Source: a bacterium (GTDB lineage: Bacteria; Bacillota; Bacilli; Lactobacillales; Streptococcaceae). From it: a stretch of DNA of 64,000 nucleotides. A program made the translations under genes and the position numbers. Below are positions 19,767 to 29,862 of the stretch, piece by piece (within the stretch, counting starts at the first letter, position 1; each line of letters starts with the position of its first letter). A model generated the notes under the pieces. The model saw only the letters and a list, made by a program, of their open reading frames with translations. It was not told the origin of the DNA and ran no database searches. The stretch lies in the NCBI GenBank assembly GCA_905221375.1, contig CAJNCY010000001.1, positions 227,871 to 291,870 of the forward strand, read 5' to 3'.

Positions 19767-21380
19767 TTATTTAGCATAATCTACTGCACGCAACTCGCGA
19801 ATCACGGTTACCTTGATATTTCCTGGGTAATCAAGATTGTTTTCAATTTTCTCACGAACTTTGTGAGCCAAGATTGTGACTTTGTCGTCCTTGATTTGTC
19901 CTGGATTGACCATGATACGAATTTCACGTCCTGCTTGAAGGGCAAAGCTAGTTTGTACTCCTTCAAAGCCATTCGCAATTTCTTCCAAATCATGGAGACG
20001 CTTGATGTAGCTTTCAAGAGACTCACTACGAGCACCTGGACGGGCCGCACTCAAGGCATCTGCTGCAGCAACGATCACTGCAATGACGCTTTCGGCTTCA
20101 ACATCACCGTGGTGACTAGCAATCGTATTCACCACAACTGGATGTTCCTTGTACTTACGGGCCAATTCCATACCGATTTCAACGTGGCTACCTTCAACCT
20201 CGCGGTCAATGGCTTTTCCGATATCGTGAAGGAATCCAGCACGACGGGCAAGAGCCGCATTTTCACCAAGTTCACTCGCCATGATACCAGCTAACTTAGC
20301 AACCTCAATCGAATGACGCAAGACATTTTGTCCATATGAAGTACGGAATTGCAAACGTCCCATAATCTTCATCAAGTCAGGGTGAAGGTTTGGCGCACCA
20401 ATTTCATAGGCAGCAGCTTCACCATATTCGCGGATCTTATTATCAATCTCTTGACGGTTTTTCTCAACCAACTCTTCGATACGAGCTGGGTGGATACGAC
20501 CATCTTTGAGCAACATTTCCATAGTCATACGGGCAATCTCACGACGAATCGGGTCAAAACCTGACAAGGTCACCACTTCTGGTGTATCGTCGATAATCAC
20601 ATCAACCCCTGTCAAACTTTCAAAGGTACGAATATTACGACCTTCACGACCAATAATGCGTCCCTTCATAGTATCGTCTGGCAGATGAACCGTTGAGTTT
20701 GTTGACTCCGCTACATATTCACCAGCAATACGTTGCATAGCTTGAACCAGGATGTCCTTGGCCATTTTATCAGAACGTTCCTTGACCTCTTGCTCAGCTT
20801 CACGAATGCGGCTGGCAATCTCCTTGGTCAAGTTTTCCTCTGTCTGTGCCAAGATAATATCTCGTGCTTCTGCCTGAGACAGAGCACCAATACGCTCTAG
20901 TTCTGCTTCTTTTTGTCTTTCGACTTCCTCTAATTGCTCTTCACGCGCATCAAGGTTTTTCGCTCTATCAGAAATACTTTGTTCTTTTTGTTCAAGTGTT
21001 TGTTCTTTACTCGTCAAATTGTCGTCCTTACGGTCAAGGCTGGTAGCTCTCTCTGTCAAACGACTTTCGATTTGTTTGAGTTCTTGACGTTCTGATTTGA
21101 ATTCAGCGTCCACTTCTTCACGGTATTTTCTGGCTTCTTCTTTGGCCTCCAATAGTGCTTCTTTTTTAAGAGACTTGCTTTCACGTTTGGCTTCATTAAC
21201 AAGTAAATCTGCTTCACGCTCAGCTTGTCCACGTAAATTAGTTGCTTCTTGTTCAGCATTTAAAAGCATCAACTCCGCAGCTTCCTGAGATGATTTCATC
21301 TTAGCTGAGATGCTGACATATCCAATGACTAAACCAATGATGACGGCAAAAACAGCAATCGCAAGCGACATGATTTCCAT
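19767..21380 (-). CDS. rny: Ribonuclease Y
   Basis: A 537-residue membrane-tethered endoribonuclease that starts mRNA decay. Order: N-terminal membrane helix (about 4-24), long Glu/Lys-rich coiled coil (about 30-200), KH RNA-binding domain ([15 protein letters not shown] near 238-252), and HD hydrolase domain ([11 protein letters not shown]). Full family length. It is monocistronic, with its own promoter and terminator. Confidence 0.95.
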   Translation of the reverse strand: MEIMSLAIAVFAVIIGLVIGYVSISAKMKSSQEAAELMLLNAEQEATNLRGQAEREADLLVNEAKRESKSLKKEALLEAKEEARKYREEVDAEFKSERQELKQIESRLTERATSLDRKDDNLTSKEQTLEQKEQSISDRAKNLDAREEQLEEVERQKEAELERIGALSQAEARDIILAQTEENLTKEIASRIREAEQEVKERSDKMAKDILVQAMQRIAGEYVAESTNSTVHLPDDTMKGRIIGREGRNIRTFESLTGVDVIIDDTPEVVTLSGFDPIRREIARMTMEMLLKDGRIHPARIEELVEKNRQEIDNKIREYGEAAAYEIGAPNLHPDLMKIMGRLQFRTSYGQNVLRHSIEVAKLAGIMASELGENAALARRAGFLHDIGKAIDREVEGSHVEIGMELARKYKEHPVVVNTIASHHGDVEAESVIAVIVAAADALSAARPGARSESLESYIKRLHDLEEIANGFEGVQTSFALQAGREIRIMVNPGQIKDDKVTILAHKVREKIENNLDYPGNIKVTVIRELRAVDYAK

Positions 21381-21428
21381 GTTTTTACCTCATTTTATTG
21401 TTATTCCGAATGACATACATTCTTTTAC

Positions 21429-21437
21429 ATTCTACCA
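21429..21437 (-). promoter_or_regulatory. Extended -10 promoter of rny
   Basis: Minus-strand TGGTAGAAT, a one-mismatch TGnTATAAT, 49 bases before the rny ATG. Confidence 0.45.
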
Positions 21438-21556
21438 TAAAAAAGTGATTTTCACAAACCTAAAATAGAATATGTTTTGGGGAATTTGGTGTTTATTTCA
21501 CTAAAATACATCTGTATAATCCTTATTACTTAAAAACAGTAGTTTAGTAGATATTT

Positions 21557-21584
21557 GAGAAAAAGCCTACCTTTCAGTAGACTT
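21557..21584 (-). terminator. Terminator of yefM-yoeB overlapping the yoeB stop
   Basis: Stem AAGTCTAC/GTAGGCTT (two G-U pairs) around loop TGAAAG, then TTTT on the minus strand. The sequence is nearly the same as the terminator at 22201-22228. Confidence 0.75.
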
Positions 21585-21837
21585 AATAATGATCTTTGAA
21601 AGACAAGAAAGCCACGCTATCTCCATCCATCATATAAATCAATCGATTTTCTGCATCAATACGACGTGACCAGGCTCCTTGGTAGTCATACTTGAGTGGT
21701 TCTGGTTTACCTATTCCTGTAAAGGGATCACGTTGAATATCCTTGATTAGTTTATTGATTCTTTTTAACGTTTTCTTATCCTGATTTTGCCAGTAGCAAT
21801 AATCTGCCCAGGCATCTTCTGTAAACTTGAGCAGCAT
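21583..21837 (-). CDS. yoeB: YoeB-type toxin, ribosome-dependent mRNA interferase
   Basis: An 84-residue RelE/YoeB-fold toxin that cuts mRNA in the ribosomal A site. Residues known as catalytic in E. coli YoeB are at the same positions: Glu46 (KPEPLK), Arg65 (AENRLI), His83 and the C-terminal Tyr84 (FKDHY). It lies three bases after the antitoxin gene. All key residues are intact, so the toxin looks functional. Confidence 0.95.
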   Translation of the reverse strand: MLLKFTEDAWADYCYWQNQDKKTLKRINKLIKDIQRDPFTGIGKPEPLKYDYQGAWSRRIDAENRLIYMMDGDSVAFLSFKDHY

Positions 21838-21840
21838 TTC

Positions 21841-22095
21841 TTACTCCTCAATAACATGAACCTGAGTACTTCCAGCACGAACTTGAGCCATTCCTCGCAA
21901 AACCTTATCAGAAAGTTCCTTATTTTGAGCAATTCTCAGGGTTTCTTGGATACTATCCCACTCACTCTTTGAAAGAACCACAATGTCCTCATCTGGATTT
22001 TTATTGACCACCGTCAAAGGCTCAAATTCATCATTTACCTTCTTCATGTAGTCTTTTAAATGATTTCGGAATGTTGAGTAAAGAACTGCTTCCAT
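21841..22095 (-). CDS. yefM: YefM-type antitoxin
   Basis: An 84-residue Phd/YefM-family antitoxin and autorepressor. The N-terminal DNA-binding fold begins MEAVLYSTFRNHLKDYM, and the C-terminal tail neutralises YoeB. The ATG at 22093-22095 is preferred over one two codons upstream because a GAGG ribosome binding site lies seven bases before it and only one base before the other. The promoter is strong, as expected for a TA operon. Confidence 0.93.
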   Translation of the reverse strand: MEAVLYSTFRNHLKDYMKKVNDEFEPLTVVNKNPDEDIVVLSKSEWDSIQETLRIAQNKELSDKVLRGMAQVRAGSTQVHVIEE

Positions 22096-22125
22096 AACCA
22101 TACCTCGTTTTACCTCTTTTCAACT

Positions 22126-22154
22126 ATTATACATGAAAAGAAAGAAATTGTCAG
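22126..22154 (-). promoter_or_regulatory. yefM-yoeB promoter
   Basis: Minus-strand CTGACA (22149-22154), 17-bp spacer, TATAAT (22126-22131), about 30 bases before yefM. Confidence 0.8.
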
Positions 22155-22200
22155 GAACTTGTACAAGATTTTCTTTTCTATCTATTTATTCGTAAAAAAT

Positions 22201-22228
22201 CTCAAAAAGTCCACCTTTCAGTAGACTT
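22201..22228 (-). terminator. Terminator overlapping the tmcAL stop
   Basis: Stem AAGTCTAC/GTGGACTT around loop TGAAAG, then TTTTTGAG on the minus strand. The left arm and loop are identical to the terminator after yoeB. Confidence 0.75.
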
Positions 22229-23324
22229 AGTTTGTTTCTATTCTAATCGGCACTCTTCCAAAATTCTGCTCTGCTATACTTGAATTTCCCAGTTGGTAAA
22301 TCTGGTCTGCCTTTTGAGTCATGGCATCCCAGGGTTCTTTACCAATTCGGCTGACTAGATTGACCTGCCCTTTCAGAGACTTGAGATGTTGTCTGCCTTT
22401 TTCGGTAAAGCCAAGGACATGGATGCCTTCTGGCAAGTCACTTTCTCTAACTTGAACCAAAATATAGGTCAAAAGGCGTCTGACACGCGCCTTGGTGTAA
22501 CGCTTGGTCGCAACCACCTCAACCAAGTCTTCCACAGATTGGGCTATCTTGATAGCATCCTTGATGCGCACAGCCATTTCTTGATTGACCTGATAGATAG
22601 TGTTTAGGTCTGGATTTGACAAGATTTGATAGCGGAGCAAGGGAAAATAGTCGTCCCAACTCACCTTATTAGCATTTTCAAAGAGGTCAACCGAAGGCAT
22701 AAAACGTTCTAAGAAATTTTTGTCCCTTTGGTGCTGACGAAGGGCTGTCGCCGAAGCAAAGTCCACATCCTTATCCACAGAATGATAGCCAGCCCCCTGA
22801 CGCTGAATCGGATGCAGCTTGATGTTTCGTCCAGCAACCGCCTTGGCATAGGCCAGAGCAAGGACATGGTTGGGCGTATTGCCAGAAAAATCAAGACCAG
22901 CAAATTCCTTCCACATGACCTGAGTTTTCTGAGGATAAGAGAGAGAGTCAGTCAGATTTTCCACAAATTTCTCCATCTTAGTAGCCTGCTCTGTATATAA
23001 GTCAGCGATTTTCTGGTAATCTAGAACTTTCTCCGTCCCAAAAACTAGACTATCAATGCCCAAGCGTGTCAAGATATCCACAGCTCCTTGACCGAAGAAA
23101 TCCGCCGCCTGAACACTGACTAAAAAGGGCAATTCTACTACCAAATCTGCGCCATTTTCCAGTGCCATCTGGGCCCGTGTCCACTTATCCACAATAGCAG
23201 GCTCGCCTCTCTGCATGAAATTACCAGACATGGCAACAATTTTCAGTCCCTCAGCCTGATCCAGCAGGTATTTATGCCCATTATGAAAAGGATTAAACTC
23301 CGCAATAATACCCGTGATGGTCAT
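22227..23324 (-). CDS. tmcAL: tRNA(Met) cytidine acetate ligase (TmcAL/YlbM family)
   Basis: A 365-residue enzyme that by family acetylates the wobble cytidine of elongator tRNA(Met), using acetate and ATP. The N-terminal nucleotidyltransferase-like fold has the signature [17 protein letters not shown]; conserved [17 protein letters not shown] and the [14 protein letters not shown] stretch follow. Somewhat shorter than the Bacillus protein but complete. Its start overlaps the preceding small membrane gene by four bases. Confidence 0.92.
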   Translation of the reverse strand: MTITGIIAEFNPFHNGHKYLLDQAEGLKIVAMSGNFMQRGEPAIVDKWTRAQMALENGADLVVELPFLVSVQAADFFGQGAVDILTRLGIDSLVFGTEKVLDYQKIADLYTEQATKMEKFVENLTDSLSYPQKTQVMWKEFAGLDFSGNTPNHVLALAYAKAVAGRNIKLHPIQRQGAGYHSVDKDVDFASATALRQHQRDKNFLERFMPSVDLFENANKVSWDDYFPLLRYQILSNPDLNTIYQVNQEMAVRIKDAIKIAQSVEDLVEVVATKRYTKARVRRLLTYILVQVRESDLPEGIHVLGFTEKGRQHLKSLKGQVNLVSRIGKEPWDAMTQKADQIYQLGNSSIAEQNFGRVPIRIETN

Positions 23325-23962
23325 GCTAATCTCCTACGTCTATATTTCCTTTTTATTCTAAAGGGATGTCGTTTAGCCTTCATTGGCACATTATTACTTT
23401 TAACAACTATTAATCTAACAATTATCTTGGATGTAACAATACAACTAGCAATAAATATCGGTATAATCGTATATGGATCCTTACTAGAGATACTATTTTT
23501 TACTTCATCTAAAAGGAGTAAGTAAGATCCAATAATTAAAATAAATAGCAAAGTAACTATAAGAACTTTAATCCAGTTCCAAAAATATTCAAACAATTCC
23601 TTAATAAAATCTGTATCATTTTTTACTAAAAATTTGAATGTATAACATACAGTTGCAGAAATCAACAAAGTCAATGGAATAATTGAATATTCACCAAACA
23701 ATTGTATAATTTTATCTCCAAAAATAATTATTATATTTAAAGATGTATTGCTTATCTCAACAGTCTTGGCATATTCACCAAACAAATACGCTAATATCAT
23801 AGGGAGTAACACATATTTAAATATTTCAAATTTATTGTCAGCTTCATAAATTACAATCTTCTTCAAAAATAATAAAGATATTTTTAAAATTAGTAGAAAC
23901 AGACCTAATATTGATAAAAATACTAAGATAATAATCCCTATTATAATCAAGAGGATTGACAC
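23321..23962 (-). CDS. Hypothetical multi-pass membrane protein, AT-rich
   Basis: A 213-residue protein not recognised as any family. Hydrophobic segments lie near residues 3-33, 48-62, 75-90, 93-112, 132-155 and 165-185. The C-terminus is strongly basic ([19 protein letters not shown]), suggesting a cytoplasmic nucleic-acid- or lipid-headgroup-binding tail. Codon use is far more AT-rich than in tmcAL and the methyltransferase on either side. The stop overlaps the tmcAL start (ATGA), so it is translated within this operon. Function unknown; likely a strain-variable insertion. Confidence 0.7.
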   Translation of the reverse strand: MSILLIIIGIIILVFLSILGLFLLILKISLLFLKKIVIYEADNKFEIFKYVLLPMILAYLFGEYAKTVEISNTSLNIIIIFGDKIIQLFGEYSIIPLTLLISATVCYTFKFLVKNDTDFIKELFEYFWNWIKVLIVTLLFILIIGSYLLLLDEVKNSISSKDPYTIIPIFIASCIVTSKIIVRLIVVKSNNVPMKAKRHPFRIKRKYRRRRLA

Positions 23963-24138
23963 AATTGCTTTTTCCAGTTTTTAAAAGATATATGTTCATA
24001 AAATAAATCAAGATCACTCTGAAACTCAGTTTTAATATCTACTAACGGTTTAAGTCTAATATTATCTCTAAATTTTATGCAGTAAAAGCCAAAATAAAAT
24101 AAGATAAATACTAATAGCCAAACTTGTCCTTTTATCAT
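23947..24138 (-). CDS. Hypothetical small protein with one membrane anchor
   Basis: A 63-residue protein: an N-terminal hydrophobic helix (about 4-22) followed by a short hydrophilic domain. It overlaps the start of the 213-residue membrane protein by 16 bases and lies nine bases after the methyltransferase gene, with similarly AT-rich codons. The two small genes probably act together or entered together. No family recognised. Confidence 0.55.
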   Translation of the reverse strand: MIKGQVWLLVFILFYFGFYCIKFRDNIRLKPLVDIKTEFQSDLDLFYEHISFKNWKKQLCQSS

Positions 24139-24147
24139 GGTAATCTC

Positions 24148-24894
24148 CTACTTCTGCGCGACAAAAAACCAACGGGTACTTGTCTCTGTCGGCTCCTTGT
24201 CCTCAAAGTCCGCATAGAGTTTGAAGAACTTGAATCCAGCCTGTTCCAGCAAAATATCATAGGTCAAGACTTCATAGGTCCGCTCTTCATGTACTTCATC
24301 GTGACGACTAAAGGAACCGTCAGCCTCCTTGACAAAGAAAGTCAGCTCATGTACGATGGAGTGAGGTGCCGCGTCCTCGTAGGTATCCCAGAGCATGGAA
24401 AAATCTTCCGCATTTTCATGGTAGGAATAGCCAGGGAATACTTCATCTGTCTGGTAGGTCGAGTGCACATCAAAGATGAAGATGCCATCTTCGTTGAGAG
24501 CATTGTACACTTCCTTAAAGACGTCCCCTACTTCCACCTCATCCTGCATGTAGCAGATTGAGTCCGAATAACAAGTAACAAAGTCATATTGACCTGCCTT
24601 GGACAGATTCAGCATATTGCCTTCAATGAAATCAATCTTTTGCTTGGCTGAAATCGCTCTCTTTTCGGCGATCTTCAACATATCCGCACTCAAGTCCAGT
24701 CCAGTCACATCAAAACCAGCCTGAGAGAAGCGCACAGACTGGATACCTGTCCCACAAGCCAGTTCCAAGAGTTTCTTTCTCTCCTTAGTTTTTGGCAAAT
24801 GACGAAGAGAAAAATCCGTCCATTTATCATATAAACTGTCATCCATGACTGCATCATAGACCGCCGCAAAAGTTTCATAAGTTGCCATAATCAT
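24148..24894 (-). CDS. Class I SAM-dependent methyltransferase
   Basis: A 248-residue Rossmann-fold methyltransferase. Motif I (LELACGTGIQSV, near residues 43-54), motif II (VTGLDLSADML) and motif IV-like FVTCYSDSICYM are clear. The substrate is unknown; YqeM-like proteins in this position are often next to the rsfS-yqeK-nadD cluster in Firmicutes, as here. An in-frame ATG two codons in (24888) is an alternative start. Confidence 0.85.
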   Translation of the reverse strand: MIMATYETFAAVYDAVMDDSLYDKWTDFSLRHLPKTKERKKLLELACGTGIQSVRFSQAGFDVTGLDLSADMLKIAEKRAISAKQKIDFIEGNMLNLSKAGQYDFVTCYSDSICYMQDEVEVGDVFKEVYNALNEDGIFIFDVHSTYQTDEVFPGYSYHENAEDFSMLWDTYEDAAPHSIVHELTFFVKEADGSFSRHDEVHEERTYEVLTYDILLEQAGFKFFKLYADFEDKEPTETSTRWFFVAQK

Positions 24895-24966
24895 GATACT
24901 AAGAGCTCCATGGTAAACACCATTAGCCCTTTACCTTTCTATCAATTTTTCTAAAATAAGCAAAGA

Positions 24967-24990
24967 AACCCAGTTGACTACAACTGAGTT
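24967..24990 (-). terminator. Terminator between rsfS and the methyltransferase
   Basis: A 10-bp stem AACTCAGTTG/CAACTGGGTT with TAGT loop, then TCTTTG on the minus strand. The T-run is weak. Confidence 0.55.
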
Positions 24991-25001
24991 CAATTGTACA
25001 C

Positions 25002-25453
<452 letters not shown>

Positions 25454-26047
25454 TTATTCCTCTTTCAAATAGTGCACAAAGGCGTTATAGGTTTCAAGGG
25501 TTTGGGGATAGATCGGGAATCCCTGATGAGCTAGATGCTCCACAGTACGAGCTGTTTCGTAGGCCACCGCCTTATTGAGCGATAAACTTGCAATCTCACG
25601 CGCTACATCCACTCCAGGAAAGGCACGATTGTGCTCGATATAGTCTGCAACGTAGATGACTTTTTCTAAGTCAGTCATCTGAGCAGCTCCGACTGTGTGG
25701 ATTTCAATGGCTCGCAGAATTTCTGGATCATGCAAATTCAAATCTTCCTGAATCTTGTAGATGCCAACCATGCCATGCCAGACATTATTGCCCCAGTTTT
25801 TGAGGTCAGGGTCTAATTGGTAACGGTCAATCAAGTCCAGAAATTCCTGATCTGACAACTTTTTAGCATAATCATGAAGAAGCCCTGCAAGACCTGCTTT
25901 CTCAGTATCCACACCGAATCGCTGGGCCAGTTCTATGGCTGAACGCTCCACACCCAAACAATGGGTTAAACGTTTTTCAGGTAGAAGCTCTGCCATTTTT
26001 TCCAACAAAACCGCGCGAGAGCAATTAATATAGTCTTGATAGGCCAT
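25454..26047 (-). CDS. yqeK: HD-domain Ap4A hydrolase YqeK
   Basis: A 197-residue HD-superfamily hydrolase. YqeK proteins split diadenosine tetraphosphate symmetrically. The metal-binding residues are in [18 protein letters not shown] and AIEIHTVG. It overlaps nadD by one base and is followed directly by rsfS; the nadD-yqeK-rsfS order is widely conserved in Firmicutes. Confidence 0.92.
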   Translation of the reverse strand: MAYQDYINCSRAVLLEKMAELLPEKRLTHCLGVERSAIELAQRFGVDTEKAGLAGLLHDYAKKLSDQEFLDLIDRYQLDPDLKNWGNNVWHGMVGIYKIQEDLNLHDPEILRAIEIHTVGAAQMTDLEKVIYVADYIEHNRAFPGVDVAREIASLSLNKAVAYETARTVEHLAHQGFPIYPQTLETYNAFVHYLKEE

Positions 26048-26676
26048 CAGTAGAGCCCCTCCTTCTCGATGTAGTCTAGCACAGGCTGAGGTAGGAGAAA
26101 GTTGGGTTTCCGACCTTGGGCAAGGAAGTCACGCACCATGCTGGATGAGATATCCATGAGAGGCACATCCACCCAGATAACTGGATAGGAAGTCCCAGCC
26201 TTGTAGCGTGGACGCTGAACCCCCACAAACTGAACCATGTCAACCAGCTCATCAATTCGGTACCACTTGGGCAGATAGTCTACCATGTCGGCACCGATGA
26301 TAAAGTAATAATCTGTATCTGGATTTTTCTCAGTTAGAAGCTTCATGGTATCGTAGGTGTAGGAAATCCCCTTGCGCTCCAACTCAATAGTTTCAATATC
26401 CAGACCTTCAATCCCCTCAATCGCCAACTCAAGCATCTTGAGACGATGGTGTTCAGGGATTGTTTCCTTTTTATCTACATGAGGAGGTTGGTATTCAGGC
26501 ATGAGCAGAACTTGATCTAGTCCCAACTGCTGGCGCACTTGATCCGCAACGATGAGATGGGCATTGTGAACAGGGTTAAAATTCCCCCCTAAAATCCCGA
26601 CTTGTTTACGTTTTTTCTCCTTGATTTCTGGCTCCAACTCTACCTTGGTAAAGGGAGTCAATAGTTCGATTGCCAT
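26047..26676 (-). CDS. nadD: Nicotinate-nucleotide adenylyltransferase
   Basis: A 209-residue enzyme that makes nicotinic acid adenine dinucleotide in NAD synthesis. The nucleotidyltransferase signature [12 protein letters not shown] (about 30-41) and C-terminal [10 protein letters not shown] (SxTxxR-like) are present. A GGAGAC ribosome binding site lies before the ATG. Confidence 0.94.
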   Translation of the reverse strand: MAIELLTPFTKVELEPEIKEKKRKQVGILGGNFNPVHNAHLIVADQVRQQLGLDQVLLMPEYQPPHVDKKETIPEHHRLKMLELAIEGIEGLDIETIELERKGISYTYDTMKLLTEKNPDTDYYFIIGADMVDYLPKWYRIDELVDMVQFVGVQRPRYKAGTSYPVIWVDVPLMDISSSMVRDFLAQGRKPNFLLPQPVLDYIEKEGLY

Positions 26677-26726
26677 AGGCTAGTCTCCTTTATTTCTCTG
26701 TAAAAACAGTTATTTGGAGTAGGTTT

Positions 26727-27038
26727 TTAGATTTCTTTGACTTTTTTAGAAATCTTGCGATTTTCTTTCTTGCTAGATTGTTTAAACAAAATCAAGATGC
26801 GTCCGATTTTTTGGACAGTATCCACACCAATTTCTTCTTCCAAGATTTCAGCTACTTCGTGGATATTTTCATCTGTATTTTGCAAGAGCGTTACTTTAAT
26901 CAATTCACGGGCGTCAAGAGCTTGACGAACGCTGGTTTTGATTTGGTCGTTCAGTCCATTTTTCCCAATTTGGATGATGGGTTTGAGGGTGTGTGCCTGG
27001 CTGTTGAGGAAGGCACGTTGTTTTGAGGTTAATGACAT
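26727..27038 (-). CDS. yhbY: CRM-domain RNA-binding protein YhbY
   Basis: A 103-residue single CRM-domain protein linked to 50S ribosome assembly. The signature IQIGKNGLN (GxxG loop) and C-terminal QKIGRILILFKQS fit the family. The C-terminus is Lys-rich. It belongs to the yqeH-yhbY-nadD-yqeK-rsfS cluster. Confidence 0.92.
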   Translation of the reverse strand: MSLTSKQRAFLNSQAHTLKPIIQIGKNGLNDQIKTSVRQALDARELIKVTLLQNTDENIHEVAEILEEEIGVDTVQKIGRILILFKQSSKKENRKISKKVKEI

Positions 27039-27076
27039 AATTTCTTTAAAAGAGTTTCTTTTTATACTTTTCTAAA

Positions 27077-27184
27077 GTGGTGGCGGACGTCAGCAAAGTC
27101 CTTTGGACTTTCATGACTAAAATTTGAGACTAAGGTCTCAAATTTTCCGCAGTTGGTACAATTACTTGTACCAACTAACACCAC
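27077..27184. other. Nested multi-hairpin element between yqeH and yhbY
   Basis: Plus-strand order: outer arm GTGGTG (27077-27082); inner arm GCGG (27083-27086); hairpin AAAGTCC/GGACTTT (27095-27111); hairpin of 12 perfect pairs (27119-27130 with 27135-27146, loop TAAG); inner arm CCGC (27147-27150); hairpin of 11 perfect pairs (27151-27161 with 27166-27176, loop TTAC); outer arm CACCAC (27179-27184). A further CGGGC/GCCCG hairpin lies at 27203-27223. No ORF. It may be a structured RNA or a mobile repeat. Confidence 0.65.
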
Positions 27185-27251
27185 GGCGAAAAGTATTCTC
27201 TACGGGCTCGCAGGACTCGCCCGAATCTAGATAACTCTTTCCTTTCTGTGT

Positions 27252-28358
27252 TTAAATAATTGCTTTTCGTGTGACGACGGCGACACCTTCTGGTGCCCAG
27301 ACGGCGACTTTTGCGGTGCCTGTTACGCGAATCCATCCGAGTCCTGAGATAACTAGGTCTGTCTTTTCCTTAATGTTAAATACATGCTGAACTAATTTTG
27401 GAAAATCTTCTTTTTCCTTGCTATTTGGTGGTGTGAGGAGGGTTCCAAGGTGCTTGTCATAGAAAGCACTCGCTCCTTCTAACTTAGTACGATGCAATTT
27501 AAGTTCATTGTCAAAGAAAGCTGTAAATCCTTGCTTTTCACCTGCAATGAAGTCAAAGCGTCCGAGACCGCCTAGAAACAGAGTCTGTTCAGGGTTGAGC
27601 TGATAGGTTTTGGGCTTGATTTCCTTTTTAGGGCTGACATACTTGAGATTTTTGGCAGTCAGGTAATGAGCCATTTGGTGACGATGGATGATTCCCGGTG
27701 TATCGTAGATATAAGAGCCGTCGTCAAGCGGAATCTCAATCTTGTCCAAGGTTGTCCCTGGGAAACGCGAAGTCGTAATGACATTCTGATCACCCGTGAT
27801 TTCTTGGATAATAGCATTGATAAGGGTTGATTTTCCAACGTTGGTTACACCAACCACATAGACATCACGACCCTTACGGTAGTGTTCAATCTTGTCAATG
27901 ACTTCCTTAATGGCGTGCTTATTCTGTGCTGAAGTTAGGACGACATCGACAGGACGGAGACCTTCTTCGTGGGCACGCTCCATGAGCCACTGGCTAATCT
28001 TGCCCGGTTTAACTGACTTGGGCAGGATATCTTTTTTATTTCCAACCAAGAGGACATCATTGCCCGATACAAAACGTGGCAAACCTGGGATAACAGAGCC
28101 ATTAAAGTCAAATATATCAATGACATTAACTACCAAAGCATCACTGTCTCCCACCTCATGCAAGAGTTTGAGGAAATCATCATCCGTCAACTGGACATCT
28201 GTGATTTCATTGTAGTGGCGGAGACGGAAACAACGTTGGCAATAGACTTCACCTGTCTCCAAACCTTTTTCAAGTGCCGACTGGGGGGTAAAACCAAGAC
28301 CAGCCTTGTCTGTCGTCTGAATGGTTGCTCCACAACCAATACAGAGAATTTCTTCCAT
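27252..28358 (-). CDS. yqeH: Circularly permuted ribosome-assembly GTPase YqeH
   Basis: A 368-residue GTPase needed for 30S biogenesis. The N-terminal zinc finger (CIGCG and CQRCFRLRHY) precedes a permuted G domain: the NKKD motif (about 106) comes before the P-loop GVTNVGKSTL (about 170-179) and DTPG. A C-terminal domain of the YqeH/NOA1 type follows. It is two bases downstream of yqeG. Confidence 0.95.
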   Translation of the reverse strand: MEEILCIGCGATIQTTDKAGLGFTPQSALEKGLETGEVYCQRCFRLRHYNEITDVQLTDDDFLKLLHEVGDSDALVVNVIDIFDFNGSVIPGLPRFVSGNDVLLVGNKKDILPKSVKPGKISQWLMERAHEEGLRPVDVVLTSAQNKHAIKEVIDKIEHYRKGRDVYVVGVTNVGKSTLINAIIQEITGDQNVITTSRFPGTTLDKIEIPLDDGSYIYDTPGIIHRHQMAHYLTAKNLKYVSPKKEIKPKTYQLNPEQTLFLGGLGRFDFIAGEKQGFTAFFDNELKLHRTKLEGASAFYDKHLGTLLTPPNSKEKEDFPKLVQHVFNIKEKTDLVISGLGWIRVTGTAKVAVWAPEGVAVVTRKAII

Positions 28359-28360
28359 AG

Positions 28361-28888
28361 TTAAATTCCTTTTTTATATGTAATCGGTCCGTACTTTTCA
28401 GTGATTTTTCTCATAACACGACGCTCACGAGCTCGGTTAATCTGTGTTTTGATTGAGTCGTGTTGTACCAAGGGTTTGACTAAAATTGAGCGAATGCCTG
28501 CACGGTGGGCTGCTCGTATATCGGTCATAAGCTGGTCGCCGACCATGACCACTTCACTTCTCTCATAGTGAAATTCCTTCATGGCACGGTCTATTCCAAA
28601 TGTGAAGGGCTTCAGAGCCCAATAAACGTAATCAATCCCAAATTTTTCAACTGCTCGTTGGACGCGTTTTTTGGTGTTATTTGACACTACGATAATGCGA
28701 ATGCCCGCGTCCCGAAGGTCATGTAGCCATTGCTTCATTTCTGGCGTCCCGTCAGGGTTATTCCAAGCTATGAGGGTATTGTCCAAATCGACCAAAACAG
28801 CCTTGATTCCCTGCGCCTGCAGGCTTGGGACTGTCAGATCATAGACTGCTTCCACAGCAAAATCTGGCATGTAATTTTCAATCGCCAT
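28361..28888 (-). CDS. yqeG: HAD-superfamily phosphatase YqeG
   Basis: A 175-residue HAD IIIA-type phosphatase of unknown substrate. Motif I is VDLDNTL with both aspartates, motif II VVSNN, and motif IV VGDQLMTDI. The ATG at 28886-28888 is chosen because AAGGAG lies at ideal spacing; an upstream in-frame start would overlap the 3' end of the CorA gene. It leads the yqeG-yqeH cluster. Confidence 0.9.
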   Translation of the reverse strand: MAIENYMPDFAVEAVYDLTVPSLQAQGIKAVLVDLDNTLIAWNNPDGTPEMKQWLHDLRDAGIRIIVVSNNTKKRVQRAVEKFGIDYVYWALKPFTFGIDRAMKEFHYERSEVVMVGDQLMTDIRAAHRAGIRSILVKPLVQHDSIKTQINRARERRVMRKITEKYGPITYKKGI

Positions 28889-28902
28889 TCTGGCTCCTTT
28901 TC

Positions 28903-29811
28903 TTAACTTTTTTTCGCAATTTTCCTTAGTAATAATGACAGGATAATCCACAAACCTGCACTGGCCAAGCTGATGTAGAGCCAAGCATGGGGCTCATCTG
29001 TTAAAGGTAGGGGAACATTCATTCCGAAAAAGCCTGTCACGACTGCCAGAACGGCTAGCAAGACTGAAATGATGGTCAAGGTTGTCAAATTATCATTCAG
29101 ATTATTGTTTAGGATGTTGTTGTAAGATGCTGATAGTTGTTGGAGAACTTGAGAAATCAAGTCTGTCATGGACACCAACTGATGAGCTTCAATCATAGCA
29201 TCATCAAACTGCTCTCTCTCAATCTCGTTAAAACTACGATAAAGGGCATGCCCTTGGATATGTTCCAGCAACATGCGATTTTGCTTAGCAGCTGCAGTGA
29301 GATAAACCATACCGGTCTCCAAGTCGGAAAGGGCAAAGAGGTTTTTCTTAGTCGTCCGCTGACGCAAGAGGCCATTGACCTCATCCTTACTCTTGTCCAT
29401 CTGCTCGATGACAGGATAGTAGGCATTGCTGATGATTTCCAAACTGGCAAAGAGAAACTTGTAAATCGAAAGCGTGTCATGACTCTCCAAATAACGAGTC
29501 ATCTGTTCAATGACATAAGCGTTCTTGGTATTACTAATGGTAATCAGGCGACGATGTTCCACGATAAAGGTCATGGGAAAGGCTTCGTAGTATTCCTTAT
29601 CCTTTTTCAAGTTCAAGACATTGTAGATAAAGGTCACAGTCCCATTTTCGCGGTGATAATCCATGTGGGCACGCTCATTCCTATCCAGTGCGTACTCAAT
29701 GGTTTCCTTGTCCAAACCGTAGATTTCAGAAAGGTCCTCTAGTTTTTTCAACTTGTCCAAATCTAGGTCAATCCAAGTACAGCCATTGCCCAACTGTTTT
29801 TCTAAAAACAT
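28903..29811 (-). CDS. CorA-family magnesium/divalent cation transporter
   Basis: A 302-residue protein with a large cytoplasmic N-terminal domain, a long helix, and two C-terminal membrane segments (about 245-265 and 275-295). The invariant GMN pore motif is present (FFGMNVPLP) at the end of the first segment, and the tail is basic. This fits CorA-like Mg2+/Co2+ channels. Confidence 0.92.
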   Translation of the reverse strand: MFLEKQLGNGCTWIDLDLDKLKKLEDLSEIYGLDKETIEYALDRNERAHMDYHRENGTVTFIYNVLNLKKDKEYYEAFPMTFIVEHRRLITISNTKNAYVIEQMTRYLESHDTLSIYKFLFASLEIISNAYYPVIEQMDKSKDEVNGLLRQRTTKKNLFALSDLETGMVYLTAAAKQNRMLLEHIQGHALYRSFNEIEREQFDDAMIEAHQLVSMTDLISQVLQQLSASYNNILNNNLNDNLTTLTIISVLLAVLAVVTGFFGMNVPLPLTDEPHAWLYISLASAGLWIILSLLLRKIAKKS

Positions 29812-29862
29812 CTTCTCTCCTTTACCAAACTCTTTCTATTGTACCATAAATCTGCTAAAATT

